Source: Margaritispora aquatica
Taxonomy: Eukaryota; Ascomycota; Leotiomycetes; Helotiales; Discinellaceae
Assembly (NCBI GenBank): GCA_007644065.1
Contig: VJWN01000007.1
Coordinates: 744,001-808,000, forward strand
DNA: 64,000 nt
Direction of reading: 5' to 3'
Shown here: piece by piece, positions 24,276 through 35,060 of the stretch
How positions within the stretch are numbered: the first letter of the stretch is position 1
How the letters are laid out: every line of letters begins with the position of its first letter
The notes under the pieces: generated by a model
Told to the model about the DNA's origin: nothing
What the model saw: the letters and a program-made list of their open reading frames with translations, nothing else
The model's database searches: none
Program-made: the position numbers and the translations under genes

Positions 24276-25213
24276 ATGAGTTCGCCCAAAGCTGTAGTAA
24301 TTATCGCTCGACAGAATAAGTCCTACACAGCAGTAAACGGAAACGTCACGCCTCCTTCCTCTCCAAAGATCGAAAGCCCTTCAAATCTCGGAAGGTGAGT
24401 TCTCGATCTACATCTGCAAGTTTCAGGTCACATTTCTGACTCCTGACTAGACATTTGGGCCATCAGATCGTCACTATTACGGTCGGTTCGGGAGCGGATA
24501 CAAAGGTCTTTGCTCTTCATCGAGCTTTGCTGTGTGAGAAGGTATTGTATTTTAAGAATATGTTCTCAAGTGGCTTTGCGGAGTCGTTCACTCACACTGC
24601 TGAACTGTTGGAGGTTGAGCCTGCTGTTTTTGAGTTGTTTGTTACTTGGTTGTATGTTGATACTATTCAACTTCCTGAGGACATCAACGCCGCCTCAGCT
24701 TTAGAGTTGTTGATCATCCTCTGTGCCTTCGCCGAGGAAAGAATCATCACCAAGTTATGCGATCAGACGATGGACAAGATTACTCGCTTCATGGCCATGA
24801 ACGAAGTCGATCTAACTCCGTGCCAGGTTACAATGGCTTATGATCTGACCCCGCTCTACTCGCCACTCCGCAAGTTCATGGCTTCCATGTGCATGCATAT
24901 CATTCTCGGCCATCCTGAGGACGCGGACGATAATAGATGGAATGCAGTCGACATGCTTGCTGCATTCAAAGATTACGATGACTTGCTCGCTGACATCTTT
25001 GTTGGAATGAGAGGAAGAGCCGGCAAGGTTGTCAAGGATCCCCTCAAGGCTTCGGACTGCGAGTATCACTTCCATGCTTTAAATGAGGAGTGTCCTTACG
25101 AGAAGAAGTCGTTCGTATCTACCCCTACCAAGAAGCGTGATTTGAAGAAGCCTGTCACGCCAGCATCGAAGAGAAGAACTCAGGTTTTTGGACGATCTAG
25201 CAGAAGTGGTTGA
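24276..25213 (+). CDS. BTB/POZ domain protein
   Basis: Two exons: 24276-24394 and 24451-25213 (882 nt, 293 aa). After ~38 polar residues (with a PPSSPK motif) comes a BTB/POZ fold at residues ~42-150: the strand VTITVGSGADTKVFALHRALLC, the hallmark YFKNMFSSGFAES, then LEVEPAVFELFVTWLY and the helices that follow. These features match the large Pezizomycotina family of small BTB-only proteins, which dimerise and may act as Cul3 adaptors or as chromatin-linked partners. The C-terminus is basic (KKRDLKKPVTPASKRRTQ), possibly a nuclear signal. The start ATG sits in a good context (CAGCCATGA), and the 56-nt intron has a clear branch site CTGAC. No MATH, kelch or ankyrin domain follows, so a ligase-adaptor role is inference. 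Confidence 0.88.
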
Positions 25214-27327
25214 GTAAGAGTGTTTGAATAGGTTGGTATTTCCACTTCCTTGGTTCTTGATTCAGGAATACATGCTGACTTTATGTGTAGTTCACGGATG
25301 GTTTGAAATCTATGCAGTACTTACTGCTCGATATTGTCTTCGATCTCAAGCCGAGAGAAAAGACCTTTTTACAAGTGAAATGTTTTACCATAGGTATTTC
25401 ATCCTCATCCTACTTTCTAGCCTGTCATACTGACTTAAAGCAAGTTTAAGCTTGCTGTGCAAACGCTGCCTATTCGTTGCCATCCACCAGAACAAGCTAC
25501 ACTTCGCCGCCTTGTTACGAGTTTATGGTCGGGAGTCAACATGTATCTGTTAAGATCACACTCTATTGTTGTTGATATGACCCGCTTTCCTTGTTCTGCT
25601 TTACTTTGTTTTACTGTTGATTCCTAGTCTGTCTGGCGGAGACTTGTACATGAGATACGCATCATATCGTCTGGAATATGGGTGGACGGATGGAAGAGTT
25701 TGAGTTTGAGTCTAAGTTGCAATCGACTTTCAAGTCCTGGTACTGGTACCAAGGCACATGGAAGATTGCATTGTTTACGTTCATGACGAAGATCGAGGGA
25801 GGGAATGGTGTCAGGAATAGGTAACACGATGATCTGTAGATGAATGAATAGATGTCTTCGATCATAATCTCTTCAATCTCTTGCTTTGAAATGCGGGTTT
25901 GAATGATGTACTTTCGTGATATCACAAAGTGTTGATTCAGGTGCGGACTTTTGGACTGCAAAGACTCCATCGCAATACGCCTATTACCACCATCAACCCA
26001 ACGAAGCCCTCACCCCCGAAGCCAATATACACAGTGGCAACAGCCGAGGATTCAATCTTCCCCTATCTCTCACTCTCACTCTCACTCACCACTCACCACT
26101 CACCACTCACCACTCACCACTCATCAATCCTCTTCTCTCCAGCTTCACAGATCACAAACTATACACACACACGTCAAGTCTAGCGAGCGACAGCCAAGGT
26201 GCCTTACCTTGTCTTGTCATACCTTACGCAAATCGGAAGGAAGTAGATAATGGGAGCACTGCGATTTTCTCTCTCCTTCTTCTCCTCATTCACCTTCTTC
26301 CCCTTTAAGAAGGGCGAAACCTCTAACCAACAATCAACCAACCGGTATCCTTGATCTATTCCAACGATACCTTCCAAACACCTTCAGAGTCAAATCCCTC
26401 CTGGTTCTGATTCTAAACTATGCAAGTCCACTCACCACACCGCACTTGGCTAGCAAAAGACAAAAAGGTAGATTTACCAGCAATGGTCCCTATACTGATG
26501 AAGATGAGAATGAGTAACAGACTAGCGAGATAATTGGCATACGCAACTACCTCTTACAGTATAAAGTTGGAAGTCAACACCACGCGGTAGTTCGCACCAA
26601 ATTAGGTAGCCCATGCCGAGCCATGACACGCATAAGGTAGGTATGCAAGACAAGCTTTGCAGTCATGCTTACTCAGTACATTAATTATACTCATGGTGCA
26701 GTACGGTCGTGCCGCTCAAACTTAATGGAATGATCAACAGAATGGGCCCAGACTTTGACACTGGGACAATCGAGACTCGTCCAAACCATCAAAGTAACCA
26801 CTTACAGCTCAGAACAACAGATCAAGAAACTCCTCGAGGACAGAAATACATCATCAAATCACAGCAAAGAACAAGAATACAGGTGAGAAGTAAATCCCTT
26901 TTCATTCATGACAAAGCAAACTAAAACCCAGTACCGAAGCCAAAGGAGAGCAAATCTCGAGCTATCGTAATAAATACAGAATCGATCCGAAGAGACACAC
27001 AAACAGGGTGAGAAAAGGAAATTGCTCTGAAGCCAATTTTGTGTGTTAATTTCATCGACCACCTAGACCCCCTTCCTTTTCACAGCCTGCAAGATCAAAA
27101 GAAACTCCTCGAATCTACCCGTCTTGCCCGTGAAATCAAACACAAACAACCAGCCTCGCAGAAGCCAGAATATTATGCCCTCCCATTGCTCCATTTCCCC
27201 TAGTCAAGTTCTCGCGTATTAAGGATCAAAGATTAAAGAGACAAGAATCGAATGTAAAACTGGCTGATTGTCGTGTTGAGACCGTGGCGATGAAGTATGT
27301 TCGAAAAAAGAAAGTTCAAGGATGCTC
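25214..27327. other. 2.1-kb intergenic region with CACT minisatellite
   Basis: Lies between the 3' ends of the BTB gene (+) and the septin (-). Contains a CTCACT/CACCACT repeat near 26069-26124. The overlapping open frames across it are repeat-driven. No supported gene. Confidence 0.5.
26069..26124. repeat. CTCACT/CACCACT short tandem repeat
   Basis: About three CTCACT hexamers run into about five CACCACT heptamers. All three frames stay open through it, which explains the spurious ORFs. Confidence 0.85.
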
Positions 27328-29303
27328 TCAACGGAGCGAGAATCCCTTCCTCTTTCCCTCCTTCTCCAATGGTCTTCCACTCTCAAATCTCGACTTCTTC
27401 TCCTCCAACTCCATTCTTTGACGCTCGAGCTGTTCCTTCATCTCGCGATGACGCGCATATAGCTCTTCTTCACTCTGCTTCAATTTACTCTCCTTCTCAG
27501 CCACCTTCTGTTGGAAGACCATCTTCATCTCAGCCTCCATCTTGGCAAGCTTTTGCTCGTGCAGGGTACGCTCCTCCTCTTGCTTGACGGCTGGATTAAC
27601 CTCCTTGAAGACACTTGGGTCTTGTGCAACACCCATTGCAGTAAGCTTTTCAGATCTGTAGTTCTCATACAAAGCATTGTTGGTGTGCTCCTTGAGTTCT
27701 TCCATGTGCGTGCGAATGAGCATCTGTCTCAGCTTGACAAAATCGCAATGTTCCTCGTTGTCCACCTCGATGATACCCCATGGGTATTTACGTCCACGAA
27801 CCTTGCGACCATCTGAACTTGTGATCTCTGAGTTGGCACCCACAACAGCGAAGGGAACCTTAGACATGATCTCGTTGTTTTCTGCGATCGTCTCATCGTC
27901 ATCGAGCTCGTAACGAGGACCCTCAAAGATTTGGATAGCATGGTGCTTGATATCTGCGAGGATCTGGTGATAGTCAGCATGAGAGAATTACAATAGGTAG
28001 GAAAAGACGCACCCTTGACTTGAATGCCATAATCTCCTCGTCGGTCATAGTGTCAGCCTTGGCGATGACTGGAATCAAGTTGACCTTGGTATGCAGTCTG
28101 CGCATAACCTCGATATCTAAAGGCTTTAACGCATGACCAGTTGGCTGAATAAAGTACACGCATGCATGAACTCTGTTATCCACAATGTTCATGCGGTTAA
28201 CCTTGTTCTCGGCATCCAGGTATGCATCGAAACGTTGTTCGATATTATCAACGATTGGCCTCCACGATTCATCATTATTGACAAAATCACCAAAACCCGG
28301 GGTATCAACAACAGTCAAACGCAAACGAACTCCATTTTCCTCAATGTCGGCGCTGATAGATTGAATAGAAACAGTTTTTGGAATAATATCGAGACTGGGC
28401 CCTTTGCGCTCACGAGGTGGGTAAAGAGATGTGTTGAAAAGAGTGTTAACCAATGTTGACTTTCCCAAGCCGGATTCACCTACCAGCTGTTAGTAAATAG
28501 TCTTGCGAGATCAAGACAAAGACAAAACTTACCAACTACCATGACGTTGAAATTGAAGCCTTTTCGGACACTCTTGCGGTGCCATTGGTTTGGCAGATTC
28601 GCAAAGCCAACATATCCGGTCAACTTTCTGCGGACAATGTTACGCATGTCGCTTGCTTGTTGGGCAGCGATCTTTGGGTCAGACGAGCTCACGCTCTGTG
28701 GGATCTCTTGCGAAGACTTGCCATTAGACATTGGTGCAGGAGAGGCTCGTGTTGGTGCCGTAGGGGCGCCATTGGTAGCTGTATAGAAACATAGAATGTC
28801 AGCCCAGTTTTCTGTCTTGTGCATCCGTGCTGTCTGACTGAGTTTCCCAGCTGCCCAATCTTCCATAGAGTCTCCAATCTCAACGTCGAGAGAAAGGCGA
28901 CTCGTATTATCGATTGCCAGCATACTTCGATAGTGAGGGATAGAAGAATTGGATCTCTGTTGACGATGTAGACTTCCAGGATATGGGGTCAATCCAGAGC
29001 CAGTTTCGTTTTCTAACATCTTTGCAATCTTCGAAGAAGATTCTGAGTTTGAAAACCCTCTTGGTTGTGGCGGTCTAGAGAAGAGATGATTCACCATTTC
29101 GCTGGATGTCCAAGAATCTCTCGTCAATCCGTTTGTAAGTCGTGTTGGTATGATTGAAGGTATGCAGGTTCCCAGCCGCTAATCTGCACGTTTGCAGAAC
29201 ACAATAGTTGTGGATATTGAAGTTCCGAGTTGTGTTGAATTGATGTTTGCATGCCATGATCCAGATCCCACTGGTGCAGAAGAAAAGAGATTTGCTTACC
29301 CAT
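27328..29303 (-). CDS. CDC3: Septin, Cdc3/AspB class
   Basis: Four exons on the minus strand: 29303-29300, 28778-28533, 28479-28013 and 27963-27328 (1353 nt, 450 aa). The septin GTPase domain shows the P-loop GESGLGKS (residues 84-91), switch DTPGFGDF (from ~142), and AKAD (~225) for guanine recognition, followed by the septin unique element near [16 protein letters not shown]. The ~90-residue C-terminus is an Arg/Lys/Glu-rich coiled coil. The polybasic stretch [11 protein letters not shown] just before the GTPase domain is typical for membrane binding. The closest class by sequence is AspB/Cdc3, a core subunit of the septin hetero-octamer at septa, hyphal tips and infection structures. The first exon is only ATGG, spliced over a 521-nt intron to give MATNGAP; the acceptor is strong (GCTGAC branch, TATACAG). 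An alternative longer N-terminus is possible because the intron end is open in frame (see findings). Confidence 0.92.
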
Positions 29304-30856
29304 TTTGAAGGTTTTGGAAGGATCGATTGTGAAGGTTGTGAGAGAAGGTAGGTGGTTTGAGTCTAAACAACAGCGGATCAGAATTAGCCTTCCTCTATAA
29401 AGTCAAGATCTATCTGAGCATCCATCTCTCCGACGAGTCGCAAAAAAGCCACTTGAATGTTTCCATCCCTTTTGTCCAGAGAACATCGGCTGAAGAGTAT
29501 ACGTGCTGTTTGGGAATGCACGTACCAAAAGTATATTCTACTCAACAGTGGCCTTGAAGGAATGCGCAATCGCAATCGAATGAAACAATTAGGTCGCTGG
29601 TCCAAACCGAATCTGCAGTCGGGGATACTGTCAGTTGATGTGTTTATGTGTACAGAAGAAGATGTGACAAAAATCTGGAGATTGAGCGTGGAGAGCCACA
29701 GGTAAAGGGGTTCAACAGATATTGACAAGGATGGTGTAGCTGTCATTTAACAGCTGGTTTGTGCGGCCTTGCATATGGTGAGACGTACATTGAGTTTGGT
29801 TTGCAGAAACAATAGAAGAGGAAATGGGAATCGTTAGAAAAAGAGCACTGCAGAAGACAGATGCTCGAGTAAAGAGGGTACAGGAAGGAGTCTGTTTGAA
29901 TATTCAGAACTCAGGAGAGAATGGTGATGGGTGAGGGTAAAGGGTAGTGCAGTACGACTCGAGAAATTAAAATGCTGGCACCGCTCTCCCCTACAGCCAA
30001 AAGGGGGAGATGTGATGTACACTAAGGCTTATAGGGGTTAGCCACACACGTGATACAAGCAATTATCTATCTCGGTTGAGGCTTAGCGCAAAAAGTGGAT
30101 GTGATGTGGATCTTTCCCAGTGGCTGTTGATTCTTCCTAAGAAACCTCACACTCTCCTCCACTTCCACACCCACGCGCAAACATCTACCGCTCTGCCACC
30201 ATTGGTCAACCCGCTGTCAGGGGAATCTCCTCTTCAGATGTCAAGAGTGCACGTCCATGTCTTTAGTGAGACCTCAATTCAACAACATTAACATCAAAAA
30301 GAAAAGGAAGTTGAAGAAATTTATATTTCTCCAATTACCAACCTTACCCACGAGGCGAAAGGAGAAGATAACCGTGGTCGGATAGACATGTTTACTGGTC
30401 ATACCTTCATGAGTACGAGCATCGCGTTTCCTATGTTGGACACAATTGCTTACCCTTGCATTTCCAGGACCTAAGATACATTACAGTGCAACGCCTCATT
30501 CTAAGACAAGTCTCGTGATATAACTTATCACCATTCGGATATCGATTCTGCAGTGTTATCGTGCTAAGACAATCACATTCCTCTGGAAAAAGACTGGTGT
30601 CTTTCCGAAGACCAACTGGGTGACAAGCTGCAGCCACCTGACCTGGTACACGCATGAGGCGGCCCATAACAAACAAGCAAACCCTTCCTTGCGTGGACAG
30701 TGGAATGTAAGCTCGCATTACTATGCTTTCTTTGGGACAGAGCTTTAACAATGGATAGACTGTGTGTACCGCGCTACACTACAGTGCCAAGGTTTGTTCA
30801 AAAGTTGACATCACGTCTTCTTGTACTCATTACAGCTCCAGAAACAATATCTCGCA
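29304..30856. other. Divergent promoter region between septin and 2EXR gene
   Basis: The septin (-) and 2EXR protein (+) diverge from this 1.5-kb stretch. Only short open frames without motifs are present. Confidence 0.5.
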
Positions 30857-31738
30857 ATGTCCACTAGAGAAACTATTTCCACTCCAGAGGAAGAGAAGCT
30901 TGAAGATATTGATCCCTATGATGACCCAGGTTATGTCAATCCGAAATGGCCCGGGGAAAAACCAAGGAAGTGGAGATCCTTTCTTACCTCGTTCACGTTA
31001 TTCCCAAGGCTTCCACTTGAAATCCAGCACGTAGTCTGGAAGTTTACTCTCATGCCTCGTATCGTCGAGATGCAGTATCGTGAGAAACGTGGCTTCTATC
31101 CTTTAGTCAAAGCCCCTCGAGCACTTTGTGTCTCTGTGGATTCGCGAAAGGCTGTGAAACACTTGTATCCAGTCTGCTTCGGCAACATTTTCCACAGCCC
31201 ACAAACAGTTTTCAACTTCTCCTTGGATACATTGTACTTTGATAGCTCATTCGGTCCTAATGTTTATAGCTTCTTAATCAGTCTACAAAAGCATGAGATG
31301 AACAGTATTCGGTATCTGGCTGTAGATCGCTTGATCGATGAATTCCATGGGTGGGGTGATTACGGGGAGGAAGCAAGGATCAATATGGAGATCTTGAAGC
31401 CGGCTGTGGCGTCCATGTCCTCCTTGGAAGAATTCCACTTTGTCTGCAAACTGGACGAAGATTGGCATGGGCATGGTTTTCCTGAGGGCAGGGGTGCAAT
31501 TTCACTTTCAGAGGAGTTCCCTTACAAAGTTCAAAACTTCATGTTCCAGTCGGAAATGCATCTGGATGATGAAGATGGGGAGTCTGAATGCCAAGAGTCT
31601 CCAAACCTGGAGCATGCTTTGGAAAGGTTCGAGGTCAAAAAGAAAGGTACTCTCTGGGGATGGCGACCTACAGATATGAAGGCTGCGCTGAGAAGCTGGG
31701 TTCCCAACGAACCTGATTGGTCAGGGACAGACGGTTAA
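30857..31738 (+). CDS. 2EXR-domain protein (copy 1)
   Basis: Single exon. The start at 30857 gives 293 aa (MSTRETISTPEEE); an in-frame ATG at 30821 would add 12 residues. The N-terminal ~40 residues are acidic and polar. The 2EXR domain then opens with FTLFPRLPLEIQHVVWKFTL, an F-box-like LP..l...iW pattern, followed by PRIVEMQY and the SRKAVKHLYPVCF block. 2EXR proteins are very numerous in Leotiomycetes and Sordariomycetes, and their function is unknown; the F-box-like opening suggests protein-protein contact, but this is inference. The C-terminus has an acidic run (HLDDEDGESE). A related copy lies 5.4 kb downstream on the same strand. Confidence 0.8.
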   Translation: MSTRETISTPEEEKLEDIDPYDDPGYVNPKWPGEKPRKWRSFLTSFTLFPRLPLEIQHVVWKFTLMPRIVEMQYREKRGFYPLVKAPRALCVSVDSRKAVKHLYPVCFGNIFHSPQTVFNFSLDTLYFDSSFGPNVYSFLISLQKHEMNSIRYLAVDRLIDEFHGWGDYGEEARINMEILKPAVASMSSLEEFHFVCKLDEDWHGHGFPEGRGAISLSEEFPYKVQNFMFQSEMHLDDEDGESECQESPNLEHALERFEVKKKGTLWGWRPTDMKAALRSWVPNEPDWSGTDG

Positions 31739-32257
31739 TGATACTTGGCAAGTGAAACCAACACACTGACTGTCTTTCACCGCAATACCTTGTGTTTTGA
31801 TGTTTGGGGCATCTTACGGAGTCTACCATACACCTAGCCGAGCTCATGACCGGCCCTTCTTTGTTATTATTGGTACTAAGCTGCAACAAGCTAAGAGTTT
31901 CTTTTCCATTTAGCCTTGATTTTATTTTAGCGAGATTTAACGGATTGCTCGTGGCATATAGCTATATACCCAATTCACAATCAAAATTACCTAGTAGCAC
32001 AGAGTACCATATGTGATGACACATCATCTGCTCGTCTAAATCTTAGCTCATGTATCTGTCTGATCAATCACTAGACAAACAAGCTCTGTATAAGTCATGT
32101 TGTCATTGAAAGGCTACTGTACTCCATAATTCCCATTTTTTCGCCTAATCTATCCTACACCTTCGGTATCATGCCATTCCACCAAACCTATACAGAGCAC
32201 TACCATCAGACATCAACCAAACACAGTATAGCTGCTGAACTTCATCACAAATCAGAG
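31739..32257. other. Convergent intergenic region
   Basis: 3' flanks of the 2EXR gene (+) and the small basic protein (-). Nothing further seen. Confidence 0.5.
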
Positions 32258-32885
32258 TCAGCAAATTTTCTCGTCCACATTCTCGTTCTCGCGTAAGCTT
32301 ACTCTCTTGCCATCGTAAAAAATCCTAATATGTTTATTGTAGGACTTCTTGTGGATAGAAGCTATCTTAATCTGGGTTTGCATATTGAGATCCAGTGGCT
32401 ATAAAGCACTAATTAGATGACACGTCCTACTCCTGCTCCCTCCTTTCGAGAGAAGGAGAACTTACATGCTCATCAATTTGCATGGCTGAGAAAGTTCTCT
32501 TCCCCTTTCCCTTCTGCTTGGCATGCTTGATTTCGATCTCATGTGGCTGCTAGATCTTGAATCAGCAAGGATACCTTACATTACCTGTCTTCCCCATTAT
32601 GCGAACAGTACTCACTTGCTCATTGATCTGAATTTCCTCAAAAGCTCTCTTCTTGTATCTCTCTGCCCCACTCCTCTTCACTGCGCGCTTCTTGCGCTTA
32701 TACTCTCCGCGCTCCTCACGCTTCAGATCTTCAACCCTGCCCTTCAGCGCGAGTTGAGTCAGTGCGGTGACATTGCGGAGGCGGAGGCGTTGATGACGGC
32801 TGGTTGTGGTGCTGGTGTCAGATTGTCGTGGGGGTGGGTTGCTACCGCGAGGGGTGCTCCTGGCTGAGGAGAGGCGTTGCCGCAT
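32258..32885 (-). CDS. Small basic protein of unknown function
   Basis: Not recognised. Three exons on the minus strand: 32885-32616, 32549-32466 and 32398-32258 (495 nt, 164 aa). The N-terminal ~40 residues are Ser/Thr/Arg/Pro-rich. A strongly charged helical region follows (KREERGEYKRKKRAVKRSG), then KKRAFEEIQINEQ, which continues through intron 1 as PHEIEIKHAKQKGKGKR. The last exon encodes KIASIHKKSYNKHIRIFYDG and ends at a cysteine. Both introns (66 and 67 nt) have canonical GT..AG ends and preserve frame. The high Lys/Arg content suggests nucleic-acid binding or nuclear location. It cannot be seen as one open frame, so it may be missed by simple ORF calling. Confidence 0.6.
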
Positions 32886-33400
32886 TTTTGTGGTTGCGGA
32901 TGGTAAGTAGGTGTTGTGGTAGGGGTGTGAGTGAAAGGGAGGGAGGAAGGAATTTTGGGGAAAGCAGGTTTAGGACTGGCATTGGGAGGCTGCTGGTTAG
33001 GCTGGTTGACGACTAAGCGGCTCGAACTGGTGGTTGAATGGTCGTGAATGTGGGTTTTGGAATTGGGGAAACATTCTCGTTGGCAACAAGAACGAAGAGA
33101 AGTCCCTGACAAAGAAGAAAGTTTCGGTCAAGGCATACTTGAAATCGCACAGTTTAATGAAAATTTTGTCAATCCGGAACCGATTTCGAGGCATTTGTGC
33201 ACAAGAATGACTGTCCAGCTGTCTGACATTAAGATTTCAATACCGGAAATCACGATTTGAAACTTTCAGCAATTAACAAAGCTGATTCCTCAGTGTGTAA
33301 GATACTTTCAGCAATTTAAATACATATTCTTCTGTTTGATAACTGCTACATACCATACAGCCCTATTGCTGAGAAGTGTGCTTGGGATTGGTGGTTTTAT
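32886..33400. other. Intergenic region
   Basis: Between the small basic protein and the zinc-finger locus, both on the minus strand. G/T-rich at 32890-33060; no supported gene. Confidence 0.45.
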
Positions 33401-34078
33401 TCACTTCTCGCTAAGCAATATTGGTTTATCCTTCTCCTCCGCGTTCTTGCCCTTACAGACAAGCTGATGAACCTGTAGGTTGCCTTTCGACGAGGTGCTA
33501 ATGACCTGTCAAATCGATAGTCTATTAAATAGCTTGTAAGTTGGTAAACCTCCAATGGGACATTCAGTTGGTTGAAAAGAGGAACTGGATCGCTGCTGAG
33601 ATGATGCGTTTTGTGGTAAGTATGGCTTCTGCATGGTAGCGGACATGAGGCGGTGATGAAGTTTAAGATGCTCTTTGTAATTATGCATCTGGCTCCAAAG
33701 AGTTGTTGACGTGCATACGGGATAAGAGCAGCGTATTGCTGGATCTCTAGGATGATGACATTGAGCGAGGTGGTTGTTGAGATCGTGCCGGGTATCAAAA
33801 ACCCTATCGCAAATACAATCTGGCATATTATACTTAGAAGGTTGCTAAAGATGAACACCGTCGATGTGTGATTGGTGTGCTTTGGGGCTTGTGAAAGCGG
33901 ATCCACAGTCTTCATGGTCACAGACAAATGATTTCTTCTTTTTCTCCTTTGCATCTTTGCCCTTACAGACAAGCTGATGCACATGTAAGTTGTCTTTCGA
34001 CGAGGTGCTATACTCGTTGCAAATCTGGCAACTATACCTGTACAAGGTCGGATAATCTATTGATTGCCCATTGGACAA
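33401..34078 (-). pseudogene. C2H2 zinc-finger locus interrupted by two in-frame stops
   Basis: Three open segments on the minus strand share one reading frame across 226 codons. Segment 1 (34078-33845) has two zinc fingers: CQIC with HVHQLVC, and CDHEDC with HQSHIDGVH. It ends at a TAG; four codons later segment 2 opens and runs to 33509 (its first Met is at 33826). It has two more finger-like blocks: CICDRVFDTRHDLNNHLAQCHH and a CSYPVC block with HLKLHH. Segment 2 ends at TGA, and segment 3 follows in frame to 33401, repeating part of finger 1 as STSSKGNLQVHQLVCKGK. Either this is one ancestral multi-finger gene broken by two nonsense changes, or introns remove the stops (a 39-nt candidate over the TAG would delete a zinc-binding His). 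Segment 1 alone could encode a 77-residue two-finger protein. I favour a decaying gene. Confidence 0.55.
33426..33500 (-). repeat. Partial duplicate of the first zinc-finger region
   Basis: In the core 54 bases (33447-33500), this copy and the one at 33957-34010 differ at four positions by direct reading; similarity continues more weakly to about 33426. It encodes a second VHQLVCKGK block at the 3' end of the locus, the product of a local duplication. Confidence 0.8.
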
Positions 34079-34169
34079 TGAGCTGGGAATAGTTCCTGAA
34101 CTGAGCCTATGTTGCGTGTAAGGGGTACACTTCGAACGATATTTATCTTAGAGAATGCTTTGATGAATT

Positions 34170-35060
34170 CTATGCCGGGAGAGTTAATGGACTAGCTTTG
34201 CTGCTATCATTCGTATTTTCCAAAAATATGTCCAATCCCATGGCTTGTTCCTCCTCTGCGAGGTCTTCAGAATTACTGTATACCAGCAACTCCAGTCTTT
34301 CGACTGCCGCGGCATCTGTTACAACAACTTCGCCTCCGTCGAGAAGAAGAAGACGGGGATCGATGGGTATGGATGGTGTACTGCTGCTGGTTGCATTGGA
34401 TGCCGGGGTTGTTGGTGTTGTTACACTCCGAGCGGACGTGGGTTCGCCACTGAGAGCAGTAGCTAGAGTTACTGGAGACGATCGCGAAGGGATGGTGGAT
34501 GGCGTTGAAGTCTGACTTTTCTGTGATTCTATCCAGACTGCCATTGCTTGACTGTGAAGAGCATCGCCCGCCCACTGTCTTCCAGTCTTTGATGCAGGAT
34601 CAATGCCATTCGTTTCACAGTAGGTGTCGATTTCGCTTGATGTCAGTCGTCTCTTCTTGTATGGGGTTCCTATAGTAGGCATCTTCCTACTCACGAACAT
34701 CTGTTCAGCTCGAGGAGTGTAGGTATCCTTTTCAACCTCTCCTATATAGTTATCCGTGGTACCGTTGGCGTAGCTTTTTGCAGAGTGTCGCGTCACTCTG
34801 GCCACTACCCTAGTAGCAGCACCAATTGCGGCATCAGAGGATGTGCAGGATGCTTTGGCATTGGCAAGATCTCTTAAAACACTGCGACGAACATTGTGAG
34901 AAACCATGCTCGCCAAAATACCAGCCACCTGTCCCCAACCTTTGTTGTGCTGTGTATCTGTCCCGTTCCACCCGCCAAATCTCAAGCTATAAAAGCACTG
35001 GACTTGATAAATCGGGGCATATCTGGGTGTGGGGAAACAACCACTGGATCTTTCGGTCAT
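34170..35060 (-). CDS. Unrecognised Ser/Thr-rich protein
   Basis: Open frame of 296 codons on the minus strand. The first ~50 codons look unlike the rest, and a better start is the ATG at 34907 (MVSHNVRRSVLRDL), giving 245 aa. No known domain is recognised. The middle holds a basic TPYKKRRLTSSEIDTYC and a short helical block ending in QAMAVWIESQ. A Ser/Thr/Pro-rich linker follows, then an acidic C-terminus (SEDLAEEEQAMGLD). The KKRR motif suggests nuclear location. It lies 92 bases upstream of the zinc-finger locus on the same strand. A spliced fusion supplying fingers to this protein is conceivable, but I found no convincing splice pair. Confidence 0.45.
   Translation of the reverse strand: MTERSSGCFPTPRYAPIYQVQCFYSLRFGGWNGTDTQHNKGWGQVAGILASMVSHNVRRSVLRDLANAKASCTSSDAAIGAATRVVARVTRHSAKSYANGTTDNYIGEVEKDTYTPRAEQMFVSRKMPTIGTPYKKRRLTSSEIDTYCETNGIDPASKTGRQWAGDALHSQAMAVWIESQKSQTSTPSTIPSRSSPVTLATALSGEPTSARSVTTPTTPASNATSSSTPSIPIDPRLLLLDGGEVVVTDAAAVERLELLVYSNSEDLAEEEQAMGLDIFLENTNDSSKASPLTLPA

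Noticed and set aside
26069..26124. CRISPR-like direct repeat array
   Set aside because: Repeats are contiguous 6- to 7-base units with no unique spacers, in a eukaryotic genome; a simple minisatellite.
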